DNA of 64,000 nt from the NCBI GenBank assembly GCA_963756715.1, contig CAVWOV010000020.1, positions 310,001 to 374,000 on the forward strand. Direction: 5' to 3'. The DNA is from VAZQ01 sp963756715. Lineage in GTDB: Bacteria; Pseudomonadota; Alphaproteobacteria; Rhizobiales; Xanthobacteraceae. Every line of letters starts with the position of its first letter. Positions within the stretch are counted from its first letter, which is position 1. Of this stretch, positions 27,235 to 36,248 are shown in pieces. The notes below the pieces were generated by a model. The model searched no databases, was not told where the DNA came from, and saw nothing but the letters and a program-made list of their open reading frames with translations. The position numbers and the translations under genes were made by a program.

Positions 27235-27819
27235 ATGGCGAAGAAGGCAAAGTCGAAGACGAAGAAGTCGAAGAAGAAGGCGAAAAAAGCGCCGGCTAAG
27301 AAGAAAAAGAAACGCGCGGTCGCAAAGAAGGGCAGCGCAAAGAAGGCCAGCGCTAAGAAAAGCAGTACAAAGAAGAGTGCTGCAAAGAAAAAGAAGAAGG
27401 GCGCCGCGAAGAAGAGCACTGCAAAAAAGAGCACTGCGAAGAAGGCCAAGGCTGCGAAGCCAAAGGCCAAAGCCGCCCCGCGCAAGAAGGCCGCACCGAA
27501 GCCGGCGCCCGCAGCCGCGCCAAAACCGCCCAGTATGGCGGCACCGAAGCCAGCCCCTATGGCGGCACCGAAGCCGGCGCCTATGGCGGCACCAAAGCCG
27601 GCGCCTATGGCAGCACCACGACCCGCTCCTCCGCCAGCGCCACGGCCTGCGCCTCCGCCGCGGCCGGCTCCAGCAGCAGCGCCGCCGATGCCGCGCCCGA
27701 CGCCTTCGGCACCGAGCGTCGGGTCGCCGAGTAGTCCGAGCCCGGCATCTCCGCCGCCCATGGGCGGTCACAACACTCCTGGTGAGGGTGGTGGTCACGG
27801 TCAGGGCGGCGGTTCGTAA
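27235..27819 (+). CDS. Histone H1-like Lys/Ala/Pro-rich protein
   Basis: A 194-residue low-complexity protein. The first half (about 1-85) consists of Lys-Ala-Ser/Thr runs such as KKAKSKTKK and AAKKSTAKKSTAKK, like the C-terminal tail of eukaryotic histone H1 and bacterial H1-like proteins; it should bind DNA or polyphosphate through charge. The middle (about 95-150) has repeats of AAPKPAPM followed by Pro-rich APRPAPPP. The end is Gly-rich. GGGAGG lies before the ATG. It has no recognisable folded domain. A strong terminator follows at 27842. Copy number of the internal repeat is likely to vary between strains. Confidence 0.8.
   Translation: MAKKAKSKTKKSKKKAKKAPAKKKKKRAVAKKGSAKKASAKKSSTKKSAAKKKKKGAAKKSTAKKSTAKKAKAAKPKAKAAPRKKAAPKPAPAAAPKPPSMAAPKPAPMAAPKPAPMAAPKPAPMAAPRPAPPPAPRPAPPPRPAPAAAPPMPRPTPSAPSVGSPSSPSPASPPPMGGHNTPGEGGGHGQGGGS
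27535..27606 (+). repeat. 24-bp in-frame tandem repeat, three units
   Basis: Three consecutive 24-base units starting ATGGCGGCACC encode MAAPKPAP each, with a degenerate fourth unit after 27606. It lies inside the histone H1-like gene and can gain or lose units without breaking the frame. Confidence 0.85.
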
Positions 27820-27841
27820 CTGACGAATCCGGAATGACGCC

Positions 27842-27874
27842 AGGCCCGCGCGTTCGTCGCGGGCCTGTTTTTTT
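27842..27874 (+). terminator. Rho-independent terminator after the histone-like gene
   Basis: Stem AGGCCCGCG / CGCGGGCCT with a seven-base loop, followed by GTTTTTTT. It lies 23 bases after the stop codon. Confidence 0.92.
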
Positions 27875-28134
27875 GTGGCCGCAAGAGCCGTGATGACCGC
27901 GCGTTGCGAACGAGGTTCGCTGCTCCGGTCCCGCGCCGTTGAGGTTTGCTTGGAGCGGTCGCAGAGCGACCACGTCGCGGCGGCGGCTGCTATTGCTGCA
28001 CCGCACTTCATGCCGCAGTCGGTCGCAGCAGCCTGCATTGCAACGGCAGGGATCGCCGAATAGCATCACCGATCCGGGGCGGAGTGCCGGCCGGAACTTC
28101 CAGCATTTCTCACTCGATACGGAACAGGTGCGCG

Positions 28135-29208
28135 ATGGCTTACAAAATCATGATCATGGGCGCGTCCTACGGATCGCTCCTCGCATCCAAGATTCTGTTC
28201 GGCGGCCACTCGGTTCATCTCATCTGCCTGCCGGCTGAGGCTGATCTGATCAACACCGAGGGCTTTCGCGTGCGCTTGCCGGTGAAGGGGCGCAAGGATC
28301 CGGTCGAGCTCGATTCGCGCAAGCTGCCGGGCAAGGTGACGGCCGGCGGCGCGGCTGGCGTCAATCCGGCGGATTACGACCTGATCGGTCTGGCTATGCA
28401 GGAGCCGCAGTACCGTTCGCCGGGCGTCCGCGAATTGCTCGACGCGGTGGCGAAATCGCGGGTGCCGTGCATGTCGATCATGAATATGCCGCCGCTGCCT
28501 TACGTCAAGCGCATCCCCGGCCTGGACTACGACGCGCTGAAGCCCGCCTACACCGATCCCACGGTCTGGGACAACTTCGATCCCGGTGCGCTGACGCTGT
28601 GCAGCCCGGACCCGCAGGCGATTCGTCCGCCCGACGAGAAGGTCAACGTCCTGATGGTGACGTTGCCGACCAACTTCAAGGTCGCGCGGTTCGATAGCGA
28701 CAAGTCGACTGCGATCCTGCGTCAGCTCGAAAAGGACATCGACGCGGTGCGCTACGATCCGGGCGACGGCAACGCCACCGAACTGCCGGTCAAGCTGCGC
28801 GTCCACGACTCGATCTTTGTACCGCTCGCCAAGTGGTCGATGCTGCTCGCCGGCAACTATCGCTGCGTCACGCAGGATGGCATGCGGACCGCCCAGGAGG
28901 CGGTACACTCGGACATCGAAACTTCGCGCTCGGTGTACAATTTCGTATTCGACCTTTGCGTCAAGCTCGGCGCCAAGCCGGAGGATCTCGTGCCGTTCGA
29001 GAAATATGCCGCCGCCGCGCAGAGCCTGACGCGCCCGGCGTCGGCGGCGCGCGCGCTGCAAAACGGCGCGCCTAACATCGAACGCGCCGACAAACTCGTG
29101 CAACTGATCGCCAAGCAGAAGGGCCTGAGCCATCCGGCGATCGATGCCCAGGTGGCGCTGGTCGATGCACGGCTGGAGGCCAACCGCAAGAAGGCCGCAG
29201 CGGCGTAA
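28135..29208 (+). CDS. Putative NAD(P)-binding oxidoreductase, ketopantoate-reductase-like
   Basis: Protein of 357 residues starting with a Rossmann loop KIMIMGASYGSLLASKIL (residues 4-21), in the style of ApbA/PanE ketopantoate reductases and the 6-phosphogluconate dehydrogenase N-domain. The middle has MNMPPLPYVKRIPGLDYDALKPAYTD and the C-terminus is helical and Lys/Ala-rich. The catalytic residues of PanE could not be assigned with confidence, so the reaction is open. The ATG at 28135 is chosen because the longer frame to 27946 is non-family sequence after the terminator. A strong terminator at 29290 ends this unit, so it is probably a single-gene transcript. Confidence 0.72.
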   Translation: MAYKIMIMGASYGSLLASKILFGGHSVHLICLPAEADLINTEGFRVRLPVKGRKDPVELDSRKLPGKVTAGGAAGVNPADYDLIGLAMQEPQYRSPGVRELLDAVAKSRVPCMSIMNMPPLPYVKRIPGLDYDALKPAYTDPTVWDNFDPGALTLCSPDPQAIRPPDEKVNVLMVTLPTNFKVARFDSDKSTAILRQLEKDIDAVRYDPGDGNATELPVKLRVHDSIFVPLAKWSMLLAGNYRCVTQDGMRTAQEAVHSDIETSRSVYNFVFDLCVKLGAKPEDLVPFEKYAAAAQSLTRPASAARALQNGAPNIERADKLVQLIAKQKGLSHPAIDAQVALVDARLEANRKKAAAA

Positions 29209-29289
29209 CGAGGTCGCTGCTCGGCCTCATCGTAGGGTCAATCGGAACGATTGCACCTGTCGGAGATCATTGGATTGGTAAAATTGCCT

Positions 29290-29320
29290 GGGGCTCCGGA
29301 ATTATCCGGAGCCCCATTTT
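29290..29320 (+). terminator. Rho-independent terminator
   Basis: Perfect 10-bp stem GGGGCTCCGG / CCGGAGCCCC with loop AATTAT, followed by ATTTT. It ends the transcript of the 28135 gene. Confidence 0.9.
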
Positions 29321-29621
29321 ACTGCCGAAAACGACGCTTGGCCTTCCCCTCGTTGTGGAGCGGCGACCAATTGCCGGGCGGGGTCAAATCTATTTTGGCT
29401 GACGGATTTTGGAATCCTGCGGCGCGGAAAAGGCGCGAAATGATTCGGTAGGCCGTTCGATGCGGCCAGGTTGACGGTTGCAGCACGTCGACCTGTTGTC
29501 TTCCGACAACACTCGCTCGGATTAGCGTGAGTTCATTCCCTGAATGCGCCTCGCTGCGTACGATTTGATCTTGACTGATCGGCATCACGTGAGTCGCGCG
29601 CGCAACGGTTTGTAACCGCAT
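29319..29621 (-). CDS. Small hypothetical protein
   Basis: A 100-residue reading from MRLQTVARATHV. It has GGGAG eight bases before the ATG at 29621, which is its best support. The C-terminal half (RIISRLFRAAGFQNPSAKI) faintly recalls the helix-strand region of the ComM/ChlI N-terminal domain, but no motif is complete. It may be a decayed gene, or not a gene at all. It lies antisense in the 620-base gap before the porin gene; the rest of that gap (29622-29827) must hold the porin promoter. Confidence 0.35.
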   Translation of the reverse strand: MRLQTVARATHVMPISQDQIVRSEAHSGNELTLIRASVVGRQQVDVLQPSTWPHRTAYRIISRLFRAAGFQNPSAKIDLTPPGNWSPLHNEGKAKRRFRQ

Positions 29622-29827
29622 TGCAACACTCCCGTTCATTCAATCTCGATTGCTTACAAATGCTTAAAAAGGCAGCAATTGCGCACGTTTTGCCATTGTC
29701 CAAACTGGCATCGATGCCGTTTATTTCTTGTCACAAGAGAGCGCGCAAACGCGTTCCACTGGGGTCTAATTGAAACGGGGATAGTTCGAACTTCGCTGAC
29801 CGGCGGGTTCGACGAAAGGGGCAAAAG

Positions 29828-30826
29828 ATGAAAAAGCTAGCTTTACTTGCGGTGGCTGCAGTGGCGCTCGCAACGCCAGCCTTGTCGGCTGATCTGATCA
29901 CCAAGGCTCCGAAGGTCGCGCCCGATCCGGGTCCTTGGGATGTCGCGTTCGGCGCAATTCTTACGTCGGACTATAACTTCCGCGGCATCTCGCAATCGAA
30001 CCATAAGCCTTCGGTGATCGCTTATTGGGAGCCGCGCTTTAACGCCACCAAGGACCTGCAGTTCTACGCAGGCGTTGGCGGCGCCAGCATCAGCTTCCCG
30101 AACCGGGCAGCGGCCGAATACGACTTCTACGCTGGTGTGCGGCCGACGTTCGGCGCTCTCGCGCTCGACTTCGGCGCCTGGTACTACTGGTATCCGGGCG
30201 GACAGTGCTTCAATGCCGCGCAGGGTGGTGACTGTCTCACCAACGCCGATCCCATCACGCTCGGCCTACCGGTCAACGGAAACGTCATCAAGTCCAACCT
30301 GAGCTTCTATGAAGTCTATGCGAAGGCCAGCGTAACGGTGAACGAGCAATTCGGGTTCGGCGGCGCGGTCTACTATTCACCGTCCGTCCTGAACTCCGGG
30401 GCTGACGGCACCTTCGTCGTGGCCAACATGAAGTACACCGCACCGAGCAGCGCACTTCCGGGAGGCTTTGGGTTCTACGCCTCGGCGGAAATCGGTCACT
30501 GGTTCCTCGGAACCTCGGATAGCTTCTACTGCACTGGAGCCGGCGGGGCGTGCGGCGCTCCATACCCGAACGGCATTCCTTACAAGAGCTACACGACCTG
30601 GAACCTCGGTATCGGATTCACGAAGAGCGTGTTCACGCTTGATCTGCGCTACTACGACACCAACCTGAGCGACGGTGACTGCAATGCCTTCACCAGCGAT
30701 CAGACCTCGCGGTTCACCAGCAGCTTCACCCCGATCAACATCGGGGGCTTCGGCTCCAGCTGGTGCGGGTCGTCCTTCATCGTCTCCGGCAAGTTCGACC
30801 TGACGGCACTGGCCAATCTGAAGTAA
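29828..30826 (+). CDS. TorF family putative porin
   Basis: Outer-membrane beta-barrel of 332 residues. A signal peptide (MKKLALLAVAAVALATPALSA) precedes the family hallmark DVAFGAILTSDYNFRGISQSN (about residues 38-58). Alternating aromatic strands run to the end. Four Cys in two loops (GGQCFN..GDC and YCTGAGGACG) could form disulfides. AAAGGGGCA precedes the ATG. TorF-like (TIGR02001) proteins are widespread in alphaproteobacteria but their cargo is not known. It is followed by a GC hairpin at 30849 and the HPP protein gene. Confidence 0.87.
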   Translation: MKKLALLAVAAVALATPALSADLITKAPKVAPDPGPWDVAFGAILTSDYNFRGISQSNHKPSVIAYWEPRFNATKDLQFYAGVGGASISFPNRAAAEYDFYAGVRPTFGALALDFGAWYYWYPGGQCFNAAQGGDCLTNADPITLGLPVNGNVIKSNLSFYEVYAKASVTVNEQFGFGGAVYYSPSVLNSGADGTFVVANMKYTAPSSALPGGFGFYASAEIGHWFLGTSDSFYCTGAGGACGAPYPNGIPYKSYTTWNLGIGFTKSVFTLDLRYYDTNLSDGDCNAFTSDQTSRFTSSFTPINIGGFGSSWCGSSFIVSGKFDLTALANLK

Positions 30827-30848
30827 TCTCACGATTGGCTGAAACTTA

Positions 30849-30880
30849 GGGCGGCGGCTCCTGGGGGCCGCCGCCCAATT
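30849..30880 (+). terminator. GC hairpin after the porin gene
   Basis: Stem GGGCGGCGGC / GCCGCCGCCC with loop TCCTGGGG, followed only by AATT. It is probably a transcript end or attenuator between the porin and the HPP gene. Confidence 0.6.
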
Positions 30881-30902
30881 GATTCCGGAGGCTCTTGGCG
30901 TA

Positions 30903-31406
30903 ATGGCGTTTCCTCATTTGCAAGACGCGGATTCCAAATCAGAACGAAGGATTCTCGTCGGGATCGCCGTCGGAGCCGCCGGCGGCGCCGTGGCGATTGG
31001 CCTCATGGAGTGGTTTTCAGCGCGCGCCGCCTTTCCGCTGATGTTCGTGCCGTTCGCGACCTCGATCGTGGTGGTGATGGGTTCGCCGGATGCCGAGCCG
31101 GCACAGCCGCGCGCGCTGATCGGCGGACACATCGTCGCAACGCTGGTCGGCCTGCTCGTGGCACAGATCGCGGGCCCCACGCCATGGGCAGCCGCTGCCG
31201 CGGTCGGCCTTGCCATGCTGGCGATGCGGCTGACGCGCACCTTTCACCCGCCGGCCGGCATCGATCCGCTGGTCGTCGTCGTTAACGGCATGGGCTGGAG
31301 CTTTCTCCTTGCTCCCGTGGCGATGGGCGCGCTTCTGCTCGCGGGATTTGCCTTCGCGTGGCACAATCTGATCCGTCGCGGCTCCTGGCCGGACCGCTGG
31401 TGGTAA
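30903..31406 (+). CDS. HPP family membrane protein
   Basis: Inner-membrane protein of 167 residues with four hydrophobic segments. It carries the defining motif TFHPPAGIDPL (about residues 113-123). HPP proteins are linked to nitrite transport in chloroplasts and cyanobacteria; the role in this lineage is not established. The ATG at 30903 is the best start, with GGAGG 12 bases before. It lies 77 bases after the porin stop beyond a hairpin. Confidence 0.85.
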   Translation: MAFPHLQDADSKSERRILVGIAVGAAGGAVAIGLMEWFSARAAFPLMFVPFATSIVVVMGSPDAEPAQPRALIGGHIVATLVGLLVAQIAGPTPWAAAAAVGLAMLAMRLTRTFHPPAGIDPLVVVVNGMGWSFLLAPVAMGALLLAGFAFAWHNLIRRGSWPDRWW

Positions 31407-31731
31407 GCCGCCAAAATAGCGTCCTGAGCCGGTAACGGCGCTCGTTAAGGGAATCCGAGCCCATTGCGCTTGCGCCAATCACGCCGGCGTTATTCGACTT
31501 TAGAATAACCCGGAGGGCGACCTTTTTTCGCAGGTTGGTTCTCCTGCTGAATTCTCGGCAAACGCAAGCTTTGCCGCGCGTTTTGACGCTGGTGGCGGAG
31601 CATTGGAGCCTTGTGCGGTTCGGCGGCAACCCCTACAAATTGTGCTTCCAGCCGGAATAAGAAACAATTTCCGGACGTTTACAACTCAAGCGGCCCTTAG
31701 AAGGTCGCCCGCATTATCCAAGGAGGAAATG
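31407..31731. other. Intergenic stretch before the TRAP operon
   Basis: About 325 bases with no supported gene. It must contain the promoter of the TRAP operon. AGGAGG at 31721-31726 is the ribosome site of the first gene. No operator or clear -35/-10 pair was identified. Confidence 0.5.
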
Positions 31732-32874
31732 ATGACCACCGAAAAACCACGCATGTCCAAAACGGCCACCCGGCGCAAGTTCCTTGCCGGTGCCGCGTTG
31801 ACCGGTGCGGCGACCATCGCCATGCCGCAGGTGTCGCGCGCGCAGACCGTAACACTGAAGATGCAGGGTGCCTGGGGCGCACAGGACATCCTCAATGACA
31901 TGGCGAAAGACTATGTCGCCAAGGTCAACGAGATGGGCGGCGGCCGCCTGAAGATCGACTACCTCAACGCCGGCGCTGTTGTGAAGCCGTTCTCGGTGAT
32001 GGACGGCGTCCACTCCGGCGTGCTCGACGGTGCACACAGCGTTCCGGCGTATTGGTACGGCAAGCATCGCGCCGCCTCGCTGTTCGGCACCGGTCCGGCC
32101 TACGGCTTCAACGGCAGCCAATGCCTCGGCTGGATCTATTATGGCGGCGGCCAGGCGCTGTACAACGAACTGGTACAGAAAATCCTCAATCTCAACGTCG
32201 TTGGCTTCTTTGCCTTCGCGATGCCGACGCAGCCGCTCGGCTGGTTCAAGAAGGAGATTTCCGGACCTGAAGCGTTCAAGGGCCTGAAGTACCGCACCGT
32301 CGGTCTCGCCACCAATATGTTCCAGGCCATGGGCGCGAGCGTCGCCCAGCTTCCCGGCCCGGAGATCCTTCCGGCGATGGAGCGTGGCGTCATCGAAGCG
32401 TTCGAGTTCAACAACCCGACCTCGGACAGCCGCTTTGGTGCCCAGGACGTTGCCAAGAATTACTACATGGGATCGTACCACCAGGCGTCGGAAGCGTTCG
32501 AAATCACCTTCAACAAGACGAAGTTCGAAAGTCTTGCCAAGGAGCAGCAGCAGATGCTGCGTTACGCGGTGCAGGCGGCCGCAGCCGACAATGAGTGGAA
32601 GGCCTGGGATCAGTACTCCAAGGATCTCAATGAGCTGATTACGAAGAAGGGCGTCAAGGTCCACCGCACGCCGACGTCGATTTTCGCGGCGCAACTGAAG
32701 GCGTGGGACCAGGTCGAAAAGGATCTGGTCGCTGATCCGAAGAACGGTCCCTTCATCAAGAAGGTGCTGGACAGCCAGAAGGCCTGGGCGAAGCGGGTCG
32801 GCTTCTACTTCTTCAACAATGATGCGGACTACAAGACCGCATACGAACACCACTTCGGCGCGCTGAAGACCTGA
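31732..32874 (+). CDS. TRAP transporter substrate-binding protein (DctP family)
   Basis: Periplasmic binding protein of 380 residues. It begins with a twin-arginine signal (TATRRKFLAGAALTGAATIAMP), so it is exported folded. The mature protein starts VTLKMQGAWG and has the DctP-family core, including KGLKYRTVGLATN (about residue 180), whose Arg usually binds the ligand carboxylate. The ATG at 31732 is five bases from AGGAGG; another ATG at 31729 is too close. It is the first gene of a P-Q-M operon with an amidase homologue at the end. The ligand is likely an organic acid, but cannot be named. Confidence 0.9.
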   Translation: MTTEKPRMSKTATRRKFLAGAALTGAATIAMPQVSRAQTVTLKMQGAWGAQDILNDMAKDYVAKVNEMGGGRLKIDYLNAGAVVKPFSVMDGVHSGVLDGAHSVPAYWYGKHRAASLFGTGPAYGFNGSQCLGWIYYGGGQALYNELVQKILNLNVVGFFAFAMPTQPLGWFKKEISGPEAFKGLKYRTVGLATNMFQAMGASVAQLPGPEILPAMERGVIEAFEFNNPTSDSRFGAQDVAKNYYMGSYHQASEAFEITFNKTKFESLAKEQQQMLRYAVQAAAADNEWKAWDQYSKDLNELITKKGVKVHRTPTSIFAAQLKAWDQVEKDLVADPKNGPFIKKVLDSQKAWAKRVGFYFFNNDADYKTAYEHHFGALKT

Positions 32875-32947
32875 TCAGCATCATGGATGCGCCGGGGCGC
32901 GCGGCGCCCTGGCGTTTCCTTGCTTGAATTTGGGCGGGGGCCAGCCT

Positions 32948-33556
32948 TTGGAGAGCTTTCTCTTCTTTATCGATCGCTTGAGCGCGGGCGTCGGCAAGGC
33001 GTTCGGCTGGTGCATCATGATCATGACCTTGGGCACCTGCTACGAGGTCTTCATGCGCTATGTGCTGCGTGCCCCCACCGATTGGGCGTTCGACATTGCC
33101 TATTGCATGTATGGCGCGCTGTTTATGATGGCCGGAGCGTATACGCTCTCGCGCAACGGCCACGTGCGCGGTGATGTGATATTCCGTCTCTGGCCGCCGC
33201 GGATGCAGGCCGGCATCGAGGTGACGCTCTACCTTATCTTTTTCTTTCCGGCGTTCGGCGCGCTGTTCTACTACGGAATTCCCTACGCTTGGTCGTCCTG
33301 GCTGATCCGCGAGGTGACCATCTACAGTCCGGCCGGCCTGCCGATCTATCCGCTCAAGGCTCTCATTCCCCTCGGCGCGGTGTTCATGCTGATCCAGGGC
33401 GTCGCCGAGGTGATCCGCTGTTTGATCTGCCTGCGCGACGGCGCATGGCCGCAACGGCTGCATGACGTCGAGGAGATGGAGTCGGCGATCCTTGCCGAGG
33501 CGGCGGATCGTGCCAGGATCGAACGAGAGATGCACGTCGCAGGGGCGCCTCGATGA
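32948..33556 (+). CDS. TRAP transporter small permease (DctQ family)
   Basis: Membrane protein of about 202 residues with four hydrophobic helices, matching DctQ-type subunits. The conserved FMRYVLRAPTDWAFDIA segment after helix 1 is typical. A TTG start at 32948 follows a GGGGG stretch at reasonable spacing; a TTG at 32924 is also open, so the start is uncertain. The C-terminal tail is a charged helix (EEMESAILAEAADRAR). The stop overlaps the large permease start by four bases (ATGA), showing translational coupling. Confidence 0.85.
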   Translation: MESFLFFIDRLSAGVGKAFGWCIMIMTLGTCYEVFMRYVLRAPTDWAFDIAYCMYGALFMMAGAYTLSRNGHVRGDVIFRLWPPRMQAGIEVTLYLIFFFPAFGALFYYGIPYAWSSWLIREVTIYSPAGLPIYPLKALIPLGAVFMLIQGVAEVIRCLICLRDGAWPQRLHDVEEMESAILAEAADRARIEREMHVAGAPR

Positions 33557-34875
33557 CCAATCCCGAAATTGGAATGGTCCAGCTGGGTGTCTTCATTCTG
33601 ATCATCCTGCTGGGCTTCCCGATTGCCTTCACGCTCATGGCGATGGGCATCTTCTTCGGCTTGTACGCGATGGGGCCGCGGGTGTTCGACCTACTGGTTA
33701 CGAACACCGCGGACGTGATGCAGAACGACGTGCTGACCGCGGTGCCGTTGTTTCTCTTCATGGGCTACATCGTCGAGCGCGCGAACATCCTCGACCGGCT
33801 GTTTTATTCGATCCAGATGGCGATGCGGAACGTGCCGGGAGCGCTCGCGGTGGCGACGCTCATCACCTGCGCGCTGTTTGCGACCGCCACCGGTATTGTC
33901 GGCGCGGTCGTGACCCTGATGGGCCTGCTCGCCTTTCCGGCCATGCTGCGCGCCGGCTACGACACCAAGCTCGCGGCCGGTGTGGTCTGCGCCGGTGGCT
34001 GCCTCGGCATCATGATCCCGCCGAGCGTGCTGCTGATCCTCTACGGCGCGACGACCGCAACCTCAGTCGTCAAGCTCTATGCGGCGGCGTTTCTACCTGG
34101 CTTCCTGCTGGCCAGCTTCTATGTGCTGTACGTGGTGATCCGCGTGGTGCTTGATCCCAAGCTCGCACCGAAGCCGGCGGAACTGGATCGGAAAATTCCG
34201 TTTATCGAGGTGTTCCTTGCGCTGTTGACCTCGTTCTTTCCGCTGGCGGTTCTGATCCTGTCGGTTCTTGGCGCTATCCTGTTCGGATTGGCGACGCCTT
34301 CGGAAGCGGCGGCGGTCGGCGCGGCCGGGTCGCTGGTGATCGCTGCGGCCTATCGCTCGCTCACCTTCCAGCGCCTCAAGGAAGCCGTGTACCTCACCGC
34401 GCGCACATCGGCGATGGTGTGCTTTCTGTTCATCGGCTCCTGGACCTTCTCGTCGGTATTTTCCTATCTCGGTGGCCACGAGGTCATCGAGCATTGGGTC
34501 ATCCAGGCCAATCTGAACGCAACCGCATTCCTCATCATCGCGCAGATCATCATCTTCCTGCTGGGTTGGCCGCTGGAATGGACCGAGATCATCATCATTT
34601 TCGTTCCGATCTTCCTGCCGTTGCTCAAGACCTTCAATATCGATCCGATCATTTTCGGTATCCTCGTCTCGCTCAATATTCAGACCTCGTTCAATACGCC
34701 GCCGATGGCCATGGCCGCCTACTACCTCAAAGGCGTGGCGCCGCCCCATGTCAAACTGACGGAAATCTTCGGCGGAGCATTGCCGTTCGTCTGGATGGTA
34801 TTCCTGACCATGGCGCTGATTTACATCTTCCCACAGATTGCGCTGTGGTTGCCTGACAAGCTGTATTCAAACTGA
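33553..34875 (+). CDS. TRAP transporter large permease (DctM family)
   Basis: Main transport subunit of 440 residues with about 12 membrane helices, driven by sodium or proton gradients. Family blocks include FPIAFTLMAMGI near the N-terminus, GGCLGIMIPPSVLLILYG (about residues 153-170) and LNIQTSFNTPPMAMAAYYLKG near the end. It overlaps dctQ-like by four bases at the start and the amidase gene by one base at the stop (TGATG). Tight coupling makes all four genes one expression unit. Confidence 0.92.
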   Translation: MTNPEIGMVQLGVFILIILLGFPIAFTLMAMGIFFGLYAMGPRVFDLLVTNTADVMQNDVLTAVPLFLFMGYIVERANILDRLFYSIQMAMRNVPGALAVATLITCALFATATGIVGAVVTLMGLLAFPAMLRAGYDTKLAAGVVCAGGCLGIMIPPSVLLILYGATTATSVVKLYAAAFLPGFLLASFYVLYVVIRVVLDPKLAPKPAELDRKIPFIEVFLALLTSFFPLAVLILSVLGAILFGLATPSEAAAVGAAGSLVIAAAYRSLTFQRLKEAVYLTARTSAMVCFLFIGSWTFSSVFSYLGGHEVIEHWVIQANLNATAFLIIAQIIIFLLGWPLEWTEIIIIFVPIFLPLLKTFNIDPIIFGILVSLNIQTSFNTPPMAMAAYYLKGVAPPHVKLTEIFGGALPFVWMVFLTMALIYIFPQIALWLPDKLYSN

Positions 34876-36248
34876 TGGCTACCGACGAGGGGCTCGCTTC
34901 GCTGACTGCGTCCGAAGCGGCGGAACGGATTGCTCACGGGACGGTTTCGGCGGAAGAGTATGCCCGCACGTGCCTTGAGCGCATCGAGGCCATCGACGGC
35001 ACCGTGCGGGCCTTTGCTCACATCGATCCGGCGCATGTGATCGCGCAGGCCCAGGCGCTCGACGAACTGCGGCGTAACGGCCAGCCGATCGGGCCGCTGC
35101 ACGGAATTCCAATTGCGGTTCAGGACGTCATCGACACCGGCGATTATCCGACCGAGCTTGGCTCGCCGGCCTTTTCCGGCCGCCGCCCGCTGCACGATGC
35201 GACCGTGGTGGCGAAGCTGCGAGCGGCGGGCGCAATTATTCTCGGCAAGACGGTGACGACCGAGCTTGGGTTTTCGTATCCTGGCGCAACGCGCAATCCA
35301 CGCGACCCGCAGCGCACGCCTGGCGGCTCAGCCTCGGGCTCTGCGGCGTCCGTCGCCGCCGGATTGGTGCCGATTGCAGTCGGAACGCAGACCGCGGCCG
35401 GCGTCATCCAGCCCGCGTCCTATTGCGGCGTGTTCGGCTTCAAGCCTGGTCATGGCATGGTGTCGCGCGCCGGGGTGCTGCCGCTATCGCGTGCGCTCGA
35501 TCATGTCGGCGTGCTGGCGCGCACGCTGGATGATATCGCGCTGGTGCTCGACGTGATCGCCGGTCACGATCCGGCCGACGGCGACACCCGCCCCATCGCG
35601 GCGCCGGCCTTTTCCGCAGTTCTTGCCGAGCGACCGCCGTTGCCGCCGCGCTTTGCGTTTGTGCGCACGCCCTACTGGGAGCAGGCGGACGCCGATACGC
35701 AGGAATCGTTCGAGCAGCTTGTGGCGCGGCTCGGCGACGCCGCGCAGGAGGTCGCGCTTCCGGACCAGTTCAGGAACGCCTCGGACCTCCATCGCGCGAT
35801 CTTGTCCGCCGATATGGCGCACAATCTCGGTGGTGCGGTCGCGAAGGCTGGAGACACCGCAAGCCAGGAATTGCGCGACCAACTGGCAGAGGGCCGCAAG
35901 GTTTCCGCGGTGGCGTACTTGGCGGCGATGAAGGACGCACGGCTGTATGGCGTCGGCCTCGCCGAGGTGTTCAATATCTATGACGCCATCATCACGCCGG
36001 CCGCGCCGGGCGTGGCGCCGCTCGGCTTGGATGCGATCGGGGATCCGGCCTTTGGCAAGCTATGGACGCTGATCGGTCTGCCGTCGCTGTCGTTGCCGAT
36101 CCTGCAAGGCGAGAACGGATTGCCGCTGGGCGTCCAACTCGTTGGGCCGGCCGGCGACGACGCGCGGCTGATGCGCAGCGCGCGCTGGCTGCTCGATGTT
36201 TTGTCCGGAAAGAGGCCGCCGCGCGCGCGTCGCGGCCCGGCCCGTTAA
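34875..36248 (+). CDS. Amidase-signature family protein lacking catalytic residues
   Basis: A 457-residue member of the amidase-signature family, whose enzymes hydrolyse amides with a Ser-cisSer-Lys triad. The fold is clear: GIPIA..DVIDT, TPGGSASGSAASVAAG and PASYCGVFGFKP are in place. But the catalytic Lys, expected in the GxPxxVKD motif, is Gln (VQD, codon CAG at about residue 79). The nucleophile Ser, expected in GTQTAGSVIRP, is Gly (GTQTAAGVIQP, about residue 178), and the following Arg is Gln. The cis-Ser position seems kept. It is therefore probably not an amidase. Its start overlaps the TRAP permease stop, so a role tied to the transported ligand, perhaps binding, is likely. The frame is otherwise intact. 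Confidence 0.85.
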   Translation: MATDEGLASLTASEAAERIAHGTVSAEEYARTCLERIEAIDGTVRAFAHIDPAHVIAQAQALDELRRNGQPIGPLHGIPIAVQDVIDTGDYPTELGSPAFSGRRPLHDATVVAKLRAAGAIILGKTVTTELGFSYPGATRNPRDPQRTPGGSASGSAASVAAGLVPIAVGTQTAAGVIQPASYCGVFGFKPGHGMVSRAGVLPLSRALDHVGVLARTLDDIALVLDVIAGHDPADGDTRPIAAPAFSAVLAERPPLPPRFAFVRTPYWEQADADTQESFEQLVARLGDAAQEVALPDQFRNASDLHRAILSADMAHNLGGAVAKAGDTASQELRDQLAEGRKVSAVAYLAAMKDARLYGVGLAEVFNIYDAIITPAAPGVAPLGLDAIGDPAFGKLWTLIGLPSLSLPILQGENGLPLGVQLVGPAGDDARLMRSARWLLDVLSGKRPPRARRGPAR

